Below, piece by piece: positions 53,214 through 61,183 of a stretch of 64,000 nt of DNA; position 1 is the stretch's first letter; each line of letters starts with the position of its first letter. The notes beneath the pieces were generated by a model. That model was not told where the DNA came from. It made no database searches and worked only from the letters and a program-made list of their open reading frames with translations. The position numbers and the translations under genes were made by a program. The DNA is from Nocardioides agariphilus (GTDB lineage Bacteria > Actinomycetota > Actinomycetes > Propionibacteriales > Nocardioidaceae): NCBI RefSeq assembly GCF_015352445.1, contig NZ_JADKPO010000001.1, positions 248,001 through 312,000 of the forward strand. The letters run 5' to 3'.

Positions 53214-54527
53214 GTGCCCCGGACAACGCGCGCCGCCGCCGTCGGCCTCGCGGCCGCGGTCGTGCTGATGGCCGCGGCGATGGCCGTGCCAGCGGCGCTG
53301 GACTGGAATGTCCACGTCCGCTGGTTCCCGCCGCTGCACGCGGACTGGGACCCCCGACTCGGTGCGGGCACGCTTCCGGCACTGGCCCTCGGCGCGGTGT
53401 GCGTGCGGTTCGCCGTAGATCTCGCGCAGCGGCTGCCGTGGCGCCGCCTGCTGCTCGCGTCGTACGTCGGTGGGCTGGCGTGGATGGTCTCGCTCGCGCT
53501 GGTCGACGGGGCCGGTGGCATCGGCGACGTGCTCGACGGGCCGTACGAGTACCTGCGCACGGCTCGGGCGACCGACGACCTGCCCCACACGCTCGACATC
53601 TACATCAGCCGGATACCGGCCGACGCGCTGCCCAGCAACTGGCCGGTGCACATCGCCGGTCACCCGCCCGGAGCGCTCACGTTCTTCGTGCTCCTGGCCC
53701 GCCTCGGACTCGGCAGCGGCCTGGCCGCCGGTCTCGTGGTCACGCTCATCGCGGCGTCGACCGCGGTGGCCGTCCTGCAGACGCTGCGCATCCTGGGCGC
53801 GGAGCAGCACGCGCGCCATGCCGCACCGTTCCTGGTCATCGGACCGGCTGCGATCTGGCAGTGCGTGTCGGCCGACGGCATGTTCGCGGCGTGGGCCGCC
53901 TGGGGCATCTGCACGCTGGCCCTGGCGGCGACACGGCCCTGGCGTTGGACGGGCCTCGGCTGGTCCGTCGTCGCGGGCCTGCTGCTCGGGTGGTGTGTGA
54001 TGAACAGCTACGGCCTGCCGCTACTGGGCCTGCTGGCGGTGGCCGTGCTGGTGGTCGCCCGTGCGTGGCGCCCGGTGGTGCCTGCCGCCGTCGCGGCCCT
54101 GGCCGTGGTGCTCGCCTACGTGCCGTTCGGCTACTCCTGGTGGGAGGCACTGCCAGTGCTGCGCGAGCGCTACTGGGCGGGTGTGGCGAGCAACCGGCCC
54201 CCGCAGTACTGGATGTGGGGCAACCTGGCCGCCCTCGCCTTCAGCGCCGGGCCGATGTCGTTCGCCGGTGTCGCGCACGCACTGTCACGCCGGTCCGGTC
54301 CGTCGACGCGGGCGGTGTGGTGGCTGGTCCTGGGGGGTACGGCGATGGTCGTGGCCGCCGACCTGTCGCAGATGAGCCGTGCCGAGGTCGAGAGGATCTG
54401 GCTGCCGTTCGTGCCGTGGCTGCTGATCGGGTGCGCGCTCCTGCCCGAGTCCTGGCGGCGCCGCGGGCTGGCCGTGCAGGTGGTGCTGGCCCTGGCGGTC
54501 CAGCACCTGCTGTTCACCGGATGGTGA
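53214..54527 (+). CDS. Polytopic membrane protein, GT-C glycosyltransferase-like
   Basis: The 437-residue protein has ten or more membrane helices. After the first comes an extracytoplasmic loop with acidic residues (LHADWDPRLGAGT), and a second loop carries YISRIPADALPSNWPVHIAG, then HPPGALTF. Loops of this kind, with His and Asp near the membrane, are typical of GT-C enzymes that use polyprenyl-phosphate sugars. The C-terminus contains SQMSRAEVERIWLPFVPWLL, often seen in such actinobacterial proteins. It is divergent from the DPM-like GT2 gene, a sensible donor-maker. Confidence 0.75.
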   Translation: MPRTTRAAAVGLAAAVVLMAAAMAVPAALDWNVHVRWFPPLHADWDPRLGAGTLPALALGAVCVRFAVDLAQRLPWRRLLLASYVGGLAWMVSLALVDGAGGIGDVLDGPYEYLRTARATDDLPHTLDIYISRIPADALPSNWPVHIAGHPPGALTFFVLLARLGLGSGLAAGLVVTLIAASTAVAVLQTLRILGAEQHARHAAPFLVIGPAAIWQCVSADGMFAAWAAWGICTLALAATRPWRWTGLGWSVVAGLLLGWCVMNSYGLPLLGLLAVAVLVVARAWRPVVPAAVAALAVVLAYVPFGYSWWEALPVLRERYWAGVASNRPPQYWMWGNLAALAFSAGPMSFAGVAHALSRRSGPSTRAVWWLVLGGTAMVVAADLSQMSRAEVERIWLPFVPWLLIGCALLPESWRRRGLAVQVVLALAVQHLLFTGW

Positions 54528-54530
54528 GGC

Positions 54531-55571
54531 TCAGTCGCGCAGTGGCGCGGAGGCGAACCCCGCGAGTCCCTCGTAGGGGCTGATCTGAGCCGCGAAGCCC
54601 AGCTCGCGCGCGGAAAGCGCCGGTGAAGCGACCACGTGGCGCACGTCGCCCGAGCGGTACTGCCCGGTGACGACCGGCTCGGCCCCGCCGGCCTGCCGGG
54701 CCAAGATACGCGCGACGTCGAGGATCGAGACGGGGCTCCCGGAGCACACGTTGTAGGCCGACAGCTCACCCACCTCGCGGGCTCCCACCGCGCGCACCGC
54801 CGCGAGGTTGGCGCGGGCCACGTCGTCGACATGCACGAAGTCGCGCATCTGGCCGCCGTCCTCGAAGACCCGCGGCGCCTCGCCACGCGCCAGTGACGAC
54901 CGGAAGATCGCCGCAACCCCGGAGTACGGCGTGTCCCGCGGCATCCCGGGTCCGTAGACGTTGTGGTACCTCAGCGCGACTGCCGATGCCCCGGCCTGCC
55001 GGGCCCACGCCGACGCGTAGTGCTCCTGGGCCACCTTGCTCGCGGCATAGGAGCTGCGCGGGTCGAGCCTTGCCGACTCCTCGACGAGCTCCCAGGCCAG
55101 CACCCGGTCACAGGCCGGGCAGTGGTTGTCGAAGTCCCCGGCGTCGAGTGCGGCGACCGACCTCGGGACCGGGGCGACCGTGGCGTGCTCGGGGCAGGCG
55201 TAGCGACCCTCGCCGTAGACCACCATCGACGAGGCCAGCACCAGGTTGCCCACGTCGTGGGCTGACATGGCGGCCAGCAGTGCTGCCGTACCGAGGTCGT
55301 TGTGGGCGGCGTACTCCGGCAGGTCGGCCACCGTGACACCAGCCCCGACCAGTGCTGCCTGGTGGCAGACGACGTCGACGCCGTCGAGGAGGTCGCCCCA
55401 CTCGCCCGCGTCGCGTACGTCGAGCCGGTGCACGCCCTCCACGTCCGGCGGCGTGCGGTGCGCCTGCGGCAGCAGCGCGTCGACCGGCACCACGTCGTGG
55501 CCGTCGGTCTCGAGCGTGCGTCGGACGGCCGTGCCGATGAAGCCGGCCGCCCCGGTCAGCAGAACCCTCAC
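54531..55571 (-). CDS. NAD-dependent epimerase/dehydratase with Cys insert
   Basis: The 346-residue extended SDR enzyme has the NAD motif VRVLLTGAAGFIGTAVRRTL and the active-site SSMVVYGEGRYACPEHA. The catalytic Tyr-x-x-x-Lys is SSYAASKVAQEHYASAW, and DFVHVDDVARANLAA matches nucleotide-sugar epimerases. Between the active-site serine and tyrosine it carries an insert with ACPEH and NHCPACD, a possible zinc site. GTG 55571 overlaps the mtnP stop (GTGA). It probably makes a nucleotide sugar for the neighbouring transferases. Confidence 0.87.
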   Translation of the reverse strand: MRVLLTGAAGFIGTAVRRTLETDGHDVVPVDALLPQAHRTPPDVEGVHRLDVRDAGEWGDLLDGVDVVCHQAALVGAGVTVADLPEYAAHNDLGTAALLAAMSAHDVGNLVLASSMVVYGEGRYACPEHATVAPVPRSVAALDAGDFDNHCPACDRVLAWELVEESARLDPRSSYAASKVAQEHYASAWARQAGASAVALRYHNVYGPGMPRDTPYSGVAAIFRSSLARGEAPRVFEDGGQMRDFVHVDDVARANLAAVRAVGAREVGELSAYNVCSGSPVSILDVARILARQAGGAEPVVTGQYRSGDVRHVVASPALSARELGFAAQISPYEGLAGFASAPLRD

Positions 55572-56362
55572 GGCACCTCGTAGGTGAGGTCGATGCCCTC
55601 GGCCCACGACGAGCACGCGCAGCCATCGGGCGACGGCAGGTCGCCCAGCACCCGCGTCAGGATCTGCTTGAGCCGCGCGATGTTGGCGGCGAACATCGCG
55701 AACACCTCAGCCTGTCCGACGCCCTCACCGGCCTCGATGCCGGCGTCCATGTCGGTGACCAGAGCGATGGCCGAGTAGCACATCAGCAGCTCGCGGGCGA
55801 GGACCGCCTCGGGGTGGCCGGTCATGTTGACCAGGCTCCAGCCCTGGGCGGCGTAGGACAGCGACTCGGCGCGCGAGGAGAACCGCGGGCCCTCGATCAC
55901 CACCATCGCCCCGCCCTGCTTCACGTCGGGGTCGACGCCGGCCACGGCGTTCGACAACCGCTCGCAGTAGGGGTCGGCGAACGGTGCGTGCACCGCACCG
56001 CGCTCGACGTAGGTCTGCACGCGCCCGCTGGTGCGGTCGACGAGCTGGTCGGGCACCACGATGTCGCCGGGCGACACGCTCGGCAGCAGCCCGCCGACGG
56101 CGCAGGGCGCCAGCACCTGCCGCACCCCGAGCGACCGGAGCGCCCACAGGTTGGCGCGGTAGTTGATCAGGTGCGGCGGGTAGGCGTGGTGCTCGCCGTG
56201 GCGCGGGACGAACGCGACGCGAGTGCCGCCCACGGTGCCGATGGCCACCGGCGCCGACGGATCGCCGTACGGCGTGGTGAGCGGTACGTGGGTCGCGTCG
56301 TCGAGGAACTCATAGAAGCCACTGCCACCGATCACGGCGACCTCGGCACGGGAATCTGCCAC
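55568..56362 (-). CDS. mtnP: S-methyl-5'-thioadenosine phosphorylase
   Basis: This 264-residue trimeric-type phosphorylase cleaves methylthioadenosine to adenine and methylthioribose-1-phosphate. It has VIGGSGFYEF, PRHGEHHAYPPHLINYRANL, VVIEGPRFSSRAES, NMTGHPEAVLARELLMCY and ALVTDMDAG; the last supplies the aspartates for a 6-amino purine. GTG 56362 gives MADSRAEVAVIGGSGFYEF; the frame upstream reads through a palindrome and is not coding. Unlike typical family members it ends with a Cys-rich CACSSWAEGIDL tail. Coupling to an epimerase gene is notable. Confidence 0.9.
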   Translation of the reverse strand: MADSRAEVAVIGGSGFYEFLDDATHVPLTTPYGDPSAPVAIGTVGGTRVAFVPRHGEHHAYPPHLINYRANLWALRSLGVRQVLAPCAVGGLLPSVSPGDIVVPDQLVDRTSGRVQTYVERGAVHAPFADPYCERLSNAVAGVDPDVKQGGAMVVIEGPRFSSRAESLSYAAQGWSLVNMTGHPEAVLARELLMCYSAIALVTDMDAGIEAGEGVGQAEVFAMFAANIARLKQILTRVLGDLPSPDGCACSSWAEGIDLTYEVP

Positions 56363-56399
56363 GGGCCAACCCTGGCAGACCGTCGGTCGCGGCCCCACG

Positions 56400-56462
56400 C
56401 GGACGTCATACCGGACGTCATACGAAGTGGTCGCTATAGCGACCAGAACGTATGACGTCCGG
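56400..56462. repeat. Compound palindrome and tandem CGGACGTCATAC repeat
   Basis: CGGACGTCATAC occurs twice in tandem (56400-56411, 56412-56423) and once inverted. A 14-bp stem beginning CCGGACGTCATACG (56411-56424 with 56449-56462) encloses, across a 3-by-3 mismatch, the perfect 18-bp palindrome TGGTCGCTATAGCGACCA (56428-56445). It follows the stop of the upstream minus-strand gene by 9 nt, so it can terminate that transcript, but its length and AT-containing centre also suit an operator for mtnP. Confidence 0.75.
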
Positions 56463-56470
56463 GCCGCCAA

Positions 56471-56887
56471 TCAGAGAATCGTCAGCACAGCTTGGGCGTA
56501 GGCCTTCTCCGGGTCGACGTCGACGTGACGGGAGCCGTCGGCGAGGACGACCGCGTAGGCCTCGACCTCACCCAGCTCCTGGTCCATCGGCACCCGCTCC
56601 ATCGACGCGAACCGCTCGCCGAGCAGCGCCCGCAACTGGTGCTCCCACGGCACCCACAAGACCTCGTCGGCCGGCACGCTGTCGAGTGCCCACTCGGTCG
56701 TCCCGTTGAAGCGCAGGAGCCGCCCGCTCGGGTGGTCGTGCACCTCGATCACCATCTCGCTGACGATGAACGGCTCGTCGAAGTCGCGGTCGGGTACCAG
56801 GAACCGGTCGCCCGGCGCCGGCGTCCACGGCACCTGTGCCCGCTCCATCGCCTCGCGCAGGGTACGAGCGGTCTCGAGGGTGATCAC
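56471..56887 (-). CDS. Conserved hypothetical protein
   Basis: This 138-residue acidic cytoplasmic protein begins MITLETARTLREAMERAQVP. It contains WTPAPGDRFLVPDRDFDEPF, IVSEMVIEVHD and VPADEVLWVPWEHQLRALLG. Actinobacterial relatives are often labelled pilus assembly protein CpaE without support; no ATPase motif is present. The alpha-beta pattern suggests a small regulatory or nucleotide-binding-like domain. It lies divergent from a methyltransferase gene. Confidence 0.7.
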   Translation of the reverse strand: MITLETARTLREAMERAQVPWTPAPGDRFLVPDRDFDEPFIVSEMVIEVHDHPSGRLLRFNGTTEWALDSVPADEVLWVPWEHQLRALLGERFASMERVPMDQELGEVEAYAVVLADGSRHVDVDPEKAYAQAVLTIL

Positions 56888-56901
56888 CCGACCATTGTTG
56901 C

Positions 56902-56907
56902 TAGCGT
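56902..56907 (+). promoter_or_regulatory. -10 box of the methyltransferase gene (leaderless)
   Basis: TAGCGT ends 6 nt before GTG 56914, with no ribosome binding site. Confidence 0.45.
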
Positions 56908-56913
56908 CGGCGC

Positions 56914-57753
56914 GTGCTGAAGACGATCGCGGTCAGATGGGTCAAGCCGGTGCTGAGCGACGGGGCGTGGCAGCGCCTGCGCCGGCTCGGCGACCAGGCC
57001 ACCGACGTGGTCGACGAGCGCAAGCGCCAGCGACGGCTGGCCGCGATGAGCCTCACCGAGCTGGGCCGGGAGTTCGGCACCGACAAGGTGGGCCTGCACC
57101 ACTACACCCAGCACTACGAGCGGCACCTGCGCCACCTGCGCGACGAGTCGTTCACGCTCCTGGAGATCGGCATCGGGGGGTACGAGAAGCAGCTCAAGGG
57201 CGGCCACTCCCTGCGGATGTGGAAGCAGTTCTTCCCCCGAGCCCAGATCGTCGGCCTCGACATCCACGACAAGTCCTTCGCCCAGGAGGACCGCATCCGC
57301 ACCTACCAGGGCAGCCAGGTCGACCCCGCGGTCCTCGACCGGATCGTCAAGGACGCCCATGACCTGCGCGTGGTCATCGACGACGGCAGCCACGAGTGCG
57401 AGCACGTGCGCGAGACCTTCCGGCTGCTCTTCCCCCGGCTGCCGGACGGCGCCATCTACTGCATCGAGGACACCCAGACGTCGTACTGGCCCGAGCGCGG
57501 CGGCAGCGCCGACCTCGACGCCAAGACGACCTCGATGGCCCTGGTCAAGGAGCTGGTCGACGGACTCAACTACGAGGAGTTCATCGACGACGACTACGAG
57601 CCGACCTACACCGACCTCAACGTCGTGGCCGTGCACTGCTACCACAACCTCGTCGTCATCGAGAAGGGCACCAACGTCGAGGGCACCAACCGCGTCAACG
57701 TACGCCGGCGCTACGAGCTGCGGAAGCAACGAGGGCGCGTCGCGCCGGTGTGA
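56914..57753 (+). CDS. SAM-dependent methyltransferase of the macrocin/demethylmacrocin type
   Basis: The 279-residue protein has a helical N-terminus and the signature LGREFGTDKVGLHHYTQHYE. Motif I is LLEIGIGGYEKQLKGGHSLR, then QIVGLDIHDKSFA. VVIDDGSHECEHVRETFRLL and YCIEDTQTSYWPERGG complete the pattern of sugar O-methyltransferases related to macrocin methyltransferase. The target is probably a sugar hydroxyl on a glycan or glycolipid. It is separated by a hypothetical gene from the epimerase cluster and may belong to the same pathway. Confidence 0.85.
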   Translation: MLKTIAVRWVKPVLSDGAWQRLRRLGDQATDVVDERKRQRRLAAMSLTELGREFGTDKVGLHHYTQHYERHLRHLRDESFTLLEIGIGGYEKQLKGGHSLRMWKQFFPRAQIVGLDIHDKSFAQEDRIRTYQGSQVDPAVLDRIVKDAHDLRVVIDDGSHECEHVRETFRLLFPRLPDGAIYCIEDTQTSYWPERGGSADLDAKTTSMALVKELVDGLNYEEFIDDDYEPTYTDLNVVAVHCYHNLVVIEKGTNVEGTNRVNVRRRYELRKQRGRVAPV

Positions 57754-57927
57754 CCACCCTCGGTCGGCGGACGGCGTCTGGCTGCTTCTGGCATACCGGC
57801 TATTGGCGGCGGTGCAAGGTGGTGGTGCCGTCGGGGTGGTAGGGGGGCGCCCCGGGCACACCAGCGGAGGTCGAGCGCCCGCGCGAGACTTCCGCGCTGG
57901 TTGGGTGGCGACGATCCGGTGATCGCG

Positions 57928-58374
57928 TCACTCGTCGACCGCCACCACCGCAGCCCCCGTCGCGCCGATCCGTGCGGACTCCTGTCCGCCCGGCACCTTG
58001 AGCGGGAGCCGCAGCGGCGCGGTCAAGCGCACCCGTACGGACTGGGTGGCGACCTCGGCGTCGACGGAGACCGCGAGGCCGGGGTACCTCTCGAAGGCCT
58101 GGGCGCGACGCAGGTAGTCGAGCACGGCGGCTTGAGCCTCACGCTCGGTGACCGCGAGTCGCCCGTCGTCGAGGCCACCGGCGTACACGTCGTCACTGGA
58201 GGCACCGAGGTCCGCGCCGGCCAGGGCGGCGCCGTCGGCGAGGTTGTCGAGACCTTGACGCTGGAGGTAGGCAGCCGAGGCGTCGGTGACCACAGCGACG
58301 CCCATCGCGAGGACCGTCGCCAGGCCGACGATCAAGATCGTGACCTGCCCGGACTCGCTGCGACGACCGGTCAC
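57928..58374 (-). CDS. TadG-like pilus assembly protein (Rv3654c type)
   Basis: This 148-residue protein starts with a short hydrophilic leader and one helix (SGQVTILIVGLATVLAMGVA). DASAAYLQRQGLDNLADGAA follows, the putative Flp-pilus TadG signature, then a small beta-rich domain. It is the last gene of the tad operon and overlaps the preceding tadE-like gene by 4 nt. The pseudopilin-type N-terminus suggests export through the Tad machinery. Confidence 0.85.
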   Translation of the reverse strand: MTGRRSESGQVTILIVGLATVLAMGVAVVTDASAAYLQRQGLDNLADGAALAGADLGASSDDVYAGGLDDGRLAVTEREAQAAVLDYLRRAQAFERYPGLAVSVDAEVATQSVRVRLTAPLRLPLKVPGGQESARIGATGAAVVAVDE

Positions 58375-58814
58375 GGGTCACCGCCGGCCTCTTGGTACTG
58401 CCCGATCGGCACCCGGTGGGTCGCGTCGAGCGCGAAGCCCATCGCGCCGCCCAGCAGGTCGGGGACGAACGGCAGCTCCACGCGGGTCGCCACCCACACG
58501 GTCACCACGGCGCCACCGACATGGCAGTCGCGACGCGGCGGACAGGAGATCGCCAGGCGCCAGCCCGGTGAGTCGAGACCCTGGTCGGACAACGCCACCT
58601 CTGCAGCCGCACGAGCCTGGCGACTTCCCGTGGCGTCGTCAGGAGCCAGGGCGTAGGCCCGTCCCGCCGAACGCGCCGCAGCCGTCACGGCGAACGCCCC
58701 ACGCTGCACCTCGAAGACCGACAGCACGATCCACACCATCGGCAGCAACAACAAGATGCCGAGCCAGGTCAGCTCGACCAGCGCACTCCCGCTCTCATCA
58801 CGGCGCCGCCTCAC
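58371..58814 (-). CDS. TadE-like minor pilin
   Basis: The 147-residue protein has the pseudopilin N-terminus DESGSALVELTWLGILLLLP, a single helix, and AARSAGRAYALAPDDATGSR. A periplasmic part with a Cys pair (ISCPPRRDCHVGG) follows. TadE-like proteins are minor pilins or assembly factors of Flp pili at the membrane. It overlaps both neighbouring tad genes. Confidence 0.85.
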   Translation of the reverse strand: MRRRRDESGSALVELTWLGILLLLPMVWIVLSVFEVQRGAFAVTAAARSAGRAYALAPDDATGSRQARAAAEVALSDQGLDSPGWRLAISCPPRRDCHVGGAVVTVWVATRVELPFVPDLLGGAMGFALDATHRVPIGQYQEAGGDP

Positions 58815-59191
58815 TGCTGCTCCTCGATCGCGTGGCCCGACACGTCGAGCTCGACCGCAGGCCCGCCGAGCCCGAGAGCGGGTACGACGACGTGCACGGT
58901 CACCTCGACCCCGGGCGAGCCATCGACCAGGACAGGGTGCGCGTCGACATCCTCGGCGTACCTCGCCGCCAGCGCCCCCGCGATCTGCGCGCGGGTCTTG
59001 GCGACGCCGTCCTCGGGTCCGCGGTCGAGGGTCGCGGCGTACCTCGCCCCCTCGGAGGCAGCAGCCGCCAACGTATTGCGCACCAGCAGCACCAGCGCGA
59101 GCTGGAGGATGCCCAAGAACACCGGCACCAGCACGGCCAGCACCAGCACGAAGTCGACGACCGCCGACCCTCGCGCGGACCGCGCCGGCAC
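58811..59191 (-). CDS. TadE family pilus protein
   Basis: The 126-residue protein has the family signature RGSAVVDFVLVLAVLVPVFL and LVRNTLAAAASEGARYAATL, one N-terminal helix and a small extracytoplasmic domain. GTG 59191 gives a short basic leader (MPARSARGSAVVDF); the longer open frame upstream overlaps the pilin-like gene and is not used. It sits between the Flp-like pilin gene and the second tadE-like gene, with a 4-nt overlap at its 3' end. Confidence 0.88.
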   Translation of the reverse strand: MPARSARGSAVVDFVLVLAVLVPVFLGILQLALVLLVRNTLAAAASEGARYAATLDRGPEDGVAKTRAQIAGALAARYAEDVDAHPVLVDGSPGVEVTVHVVVPALGLGGPAVELDVSGHAIEEQQ

Positions 59192-59193
59192 GG

Positions 59194-59379
59194 TCAGTTC
59201 TTCACCGAGTCGAGCGCGTCGCGCAGCATCTGCCGCAGCTGGTCGTCGGCCAGGCCCCACAGGCCCATCACCAGGCCGGCGGTCATCACGGTCACGAGCA
59301 CCCACCCAGGCACGTCGCCACGCTCGTCGTCGACCGGCCACAGCCGGCTGTGCACCAGGATGGCAAGGAGTCGGTTCAT
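59194..59379 (-). CDS. Flp/DUF4244-like pilin subunit
   Basis: This 61-residue protein has a leader MNRLLAILVHSRLWPVDDER. A G-D-V-P-G-W processing-like segment and one helix (VLVTVMTAGLVMGLWGLADD) follow, with a short amphipathic tail. The size and layout are those of the major Flp-type pilin of actinobacterial tad loci. GAGAGG precedes ATG 59379 by 5 nt. It lies directly after the tadC gene. Confidence 0.82.
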   Translation of the reverse strand: MNRLLAILVHSRLWPVDDERGDVPGWVLVTVMTAGLVMGLWGLADDQLRQMLRDALDSVKN

Positions 59380-59390
59380 CGGTTCCTCTC

Positions 59391-60332
59391 TCACGGGATG
59401 GTCAGGCTCAGGCCGATCACGCCCGGGAAGAACGCGAACAGCACGGTCACGGGCAGCACGAGGAACACGACGGGCACCATCATGAAGACCTCCTTGCGCG
59501 CGGCGGTCTCGATGAGCTCGCGACGCGAGGCCTCACGTACGTCGCCCGCCTGCGCGTGCAAGACATCGGCCAAGGGCGTGCCGCGCTCGACGGCGACAGC
59601 GACGCCCTGGGCGAAGCGCGCCACGACCGGCACTCCGGTGCGAGCGGCGAGAGCGTCGAAGGCCACCGCAACAGGCACGCCGGTGCGCACGGAGGCCAGC
59701 ACGCGACCGAGCTCTTCGGAGAGGTCGCCGCGACTGCGCGCACAGACCCGGTCGAGCGCGGCCACCGGCCCCTCGCCAGCGGCCACCGCGAGCGAGAGCA
59801 GCTCGGCGAGGGTCGGGAACTCGGCCAGGATCCGGCGCTCGCGCTGCTTGACCTGTGACGAGAGGTGGTTGTCGCGGAGCACCACGCCGCCCACGAATCC
59901 CAAGCAGGACAGGAGAAACGACGAACCCAAGCCTGCTCCGCCACCCAGCGCACGCAGCAGCGAGTAGGCCGCTGCCAGGGAGAACCCGACCAGTCCCCAC
60001 ACGACCTGCTCGATCCCTAGCTCGTGCACGGTCTTGTCCATGGCGGCGCGGTCGAGGCGCCGTCGTACGGAGCTGGCGCCGCCGAGCACCGCCTCGACCG
60101 CGGCTGCAGCGGAGGCGAGGAACGGCCCGAACACCACGACCGGTGCCGAGCGAGGCCTTGCCGGCATCGCACGTAGCGGCTGCGTGCCGCCGCGACGCGG
60201 GACGTCGCGCAGGTATGGCAACACCCGAGAGCTCAGCGTCTGCTTGCGCAGCGCGACGACCCGGGAGGACGAGAGGACCAGACCCGCCGCCGCGAGCCCG
60301 CCCAGCACAGCGCCCCACCATGCGAGGCTCAC
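59391..60332 (-). CDS. tadC: TadC-like type II secretion F family membrane protein
   Basis: The 313-residue inner-membrane platform protein has N-terminal and C-terminal helices and the T2SSF cytoplasmic domain. That domain has LAEFPTLAELLSLAVAAGEG, SEELGRVLASVRTGVPVAVA and FAQGVAVAVERGTPLADVLH. The last helices are VFMMVPVVFLVLPVTVLFAF. GTG 60332 overlaps the tadB stop (GTGA). It partners TadB as the base of the pilus machine driven by the TadA ATPase. Confidence 0.9.
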   Translation of the reverse strand: MSLAWWGAVLGGLAAAGLVLSSSRVVALRKQTLSSRVLPYLRDVPRRGGTQPLRAMPARPRSAPVVVFGPFLASAAAAVEAVLGGASSVRRRLDRAAMDKTVHELGIEQVVWGLVGFSLAAAYSLLRALGGGAGLGSSFLLSCLGFVGGVVLRDNHLSSQVKQRERRILAEFPTLAELLSLAVAAGEGPVAALDRVCARSRGDLSEELGRVLASVRTGVPVAVAFDALAARTGVPVVARFAQGVAVAVERGTPLADVLHAQAGDVREASRRELIETAARKEVFMMVPVVFLVLPVTVLFAFFPGVIGLSLTIP

Positions 60333-61183
60333 CGCAGGATCCGCCTCTCCACGGGCAGGCGACCGATCCGCATCATCGACCAGTACGCGACGACGCAGAG
60401 CACCGCTCCGAGCCACAGGATCACCACACCGGCCGGCGAGGCGTAGCGGCGGATGACATCAGACTGGAACGACATGATCAGCAGCACCAGCCAGGGTGCG
60501 GCGACCGCGAGTCGTGCACCGTTGACCGTCCAGGCCTGACGCGACTCCATCTCCGAGCGGGTGCGGGCGTCGTCGCGCAAGTACGCCGAGAGGTTGCGCA
60601 GCAACCGTCCGAGCTCTCCCCCGCCCACCTCGCGAGCGATGCGCAGGCCTTCGACGACGCGGTCGCCGACCGGGTCGGCGAGCTCGTCCTTGAGCCGGTC
60701 GAGGCAGTCGCCGAAACGACCCGTCACCTGGTAGTCGAGGGCGAACGCGTCGAACGCCGGACGCAGCGGCGCTGGTCCGCGGACGCCGAGCCCGGCCAGC
60801 GCGTCGGGAAGCGACAGTCCAGCACGCACCGCCGAGGCGAGGTTGTCGACGGCCTCGGGCCACACCTCCGCGAACTCCCGCCGACGACGCCGCGCACGCG
60901 CCGCCACGACAGCGAGTGGCAGGTAGGCGGCCATCGCAGCGAACACGAGCGCGACGGGCGGGGTGTGGGACACCAGCTGGATCACGGCTGCTGCGACAGT
61001 TCCGAGTGCCAGGCACATGGCGAGCAGACCTGGCACCGAGACCTGGCTCATGCCTGCCTCGCCCAGGCGACGAGCCAGCCAACCTGTACGCCGGGCGGCA
61101 GACCGCGGCGCGGGAGTGGTGGTGAGCGCCCACCACACCAGCAAGAGTCCGACGCCGACGCCGAGCCCGACCAGCGCACCCAT
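60329..61183 (-). CDS. tadB: TadB-like type II secretion F family membrane protein
   Basis: This 284-residue protein begins with a helix (GALVGLGVGVGLLLVWWALT) and carries the T2SSF domain. WPEAVDNLASAVRAGLSLPD is followed by GDCLDRLKDELADPVGDRVV and ELGRLLRNLSAYLRDDARTR, then two C-terminal helices. It forms the inner-membrane platform with TadC. ATG 61183 overlaps the tadA stop codon (TGATG). Confidence 0.92.
   Translation of the reverse strand: MGALVGLGVGVGLLLVWWALTTTPAPRSAARRTGWLARRLGEAGMSQVSVPGLLAMCLALGTVAAAVIQLVSHTPPVALVFAAMAAYLPLAVVAARARRRRREFAEVWPEAVDNLASAVRAGLSLPDALAGLGVRGPAPLRPAFDAFALDYQVTGRFGDCLDRLKDELADPVGDRVVEGLRIAREVGGGELGRLLRNLSAYLRDDARTRSEMESRQAWTVNGARLAVAAPWLVLLIMSFQSDVIRRYASPAGVVILWLGAVLCVVAYWSMMRIGRLPVERRILR

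Noticed and set aside
57754-57927. Terminator at the GGGGCGCCCC palindrome between convergent genes
   Set aside because: The 10-bp palindrome has no loop and no further pairing, so it cannot form a usual terminator hairpin.
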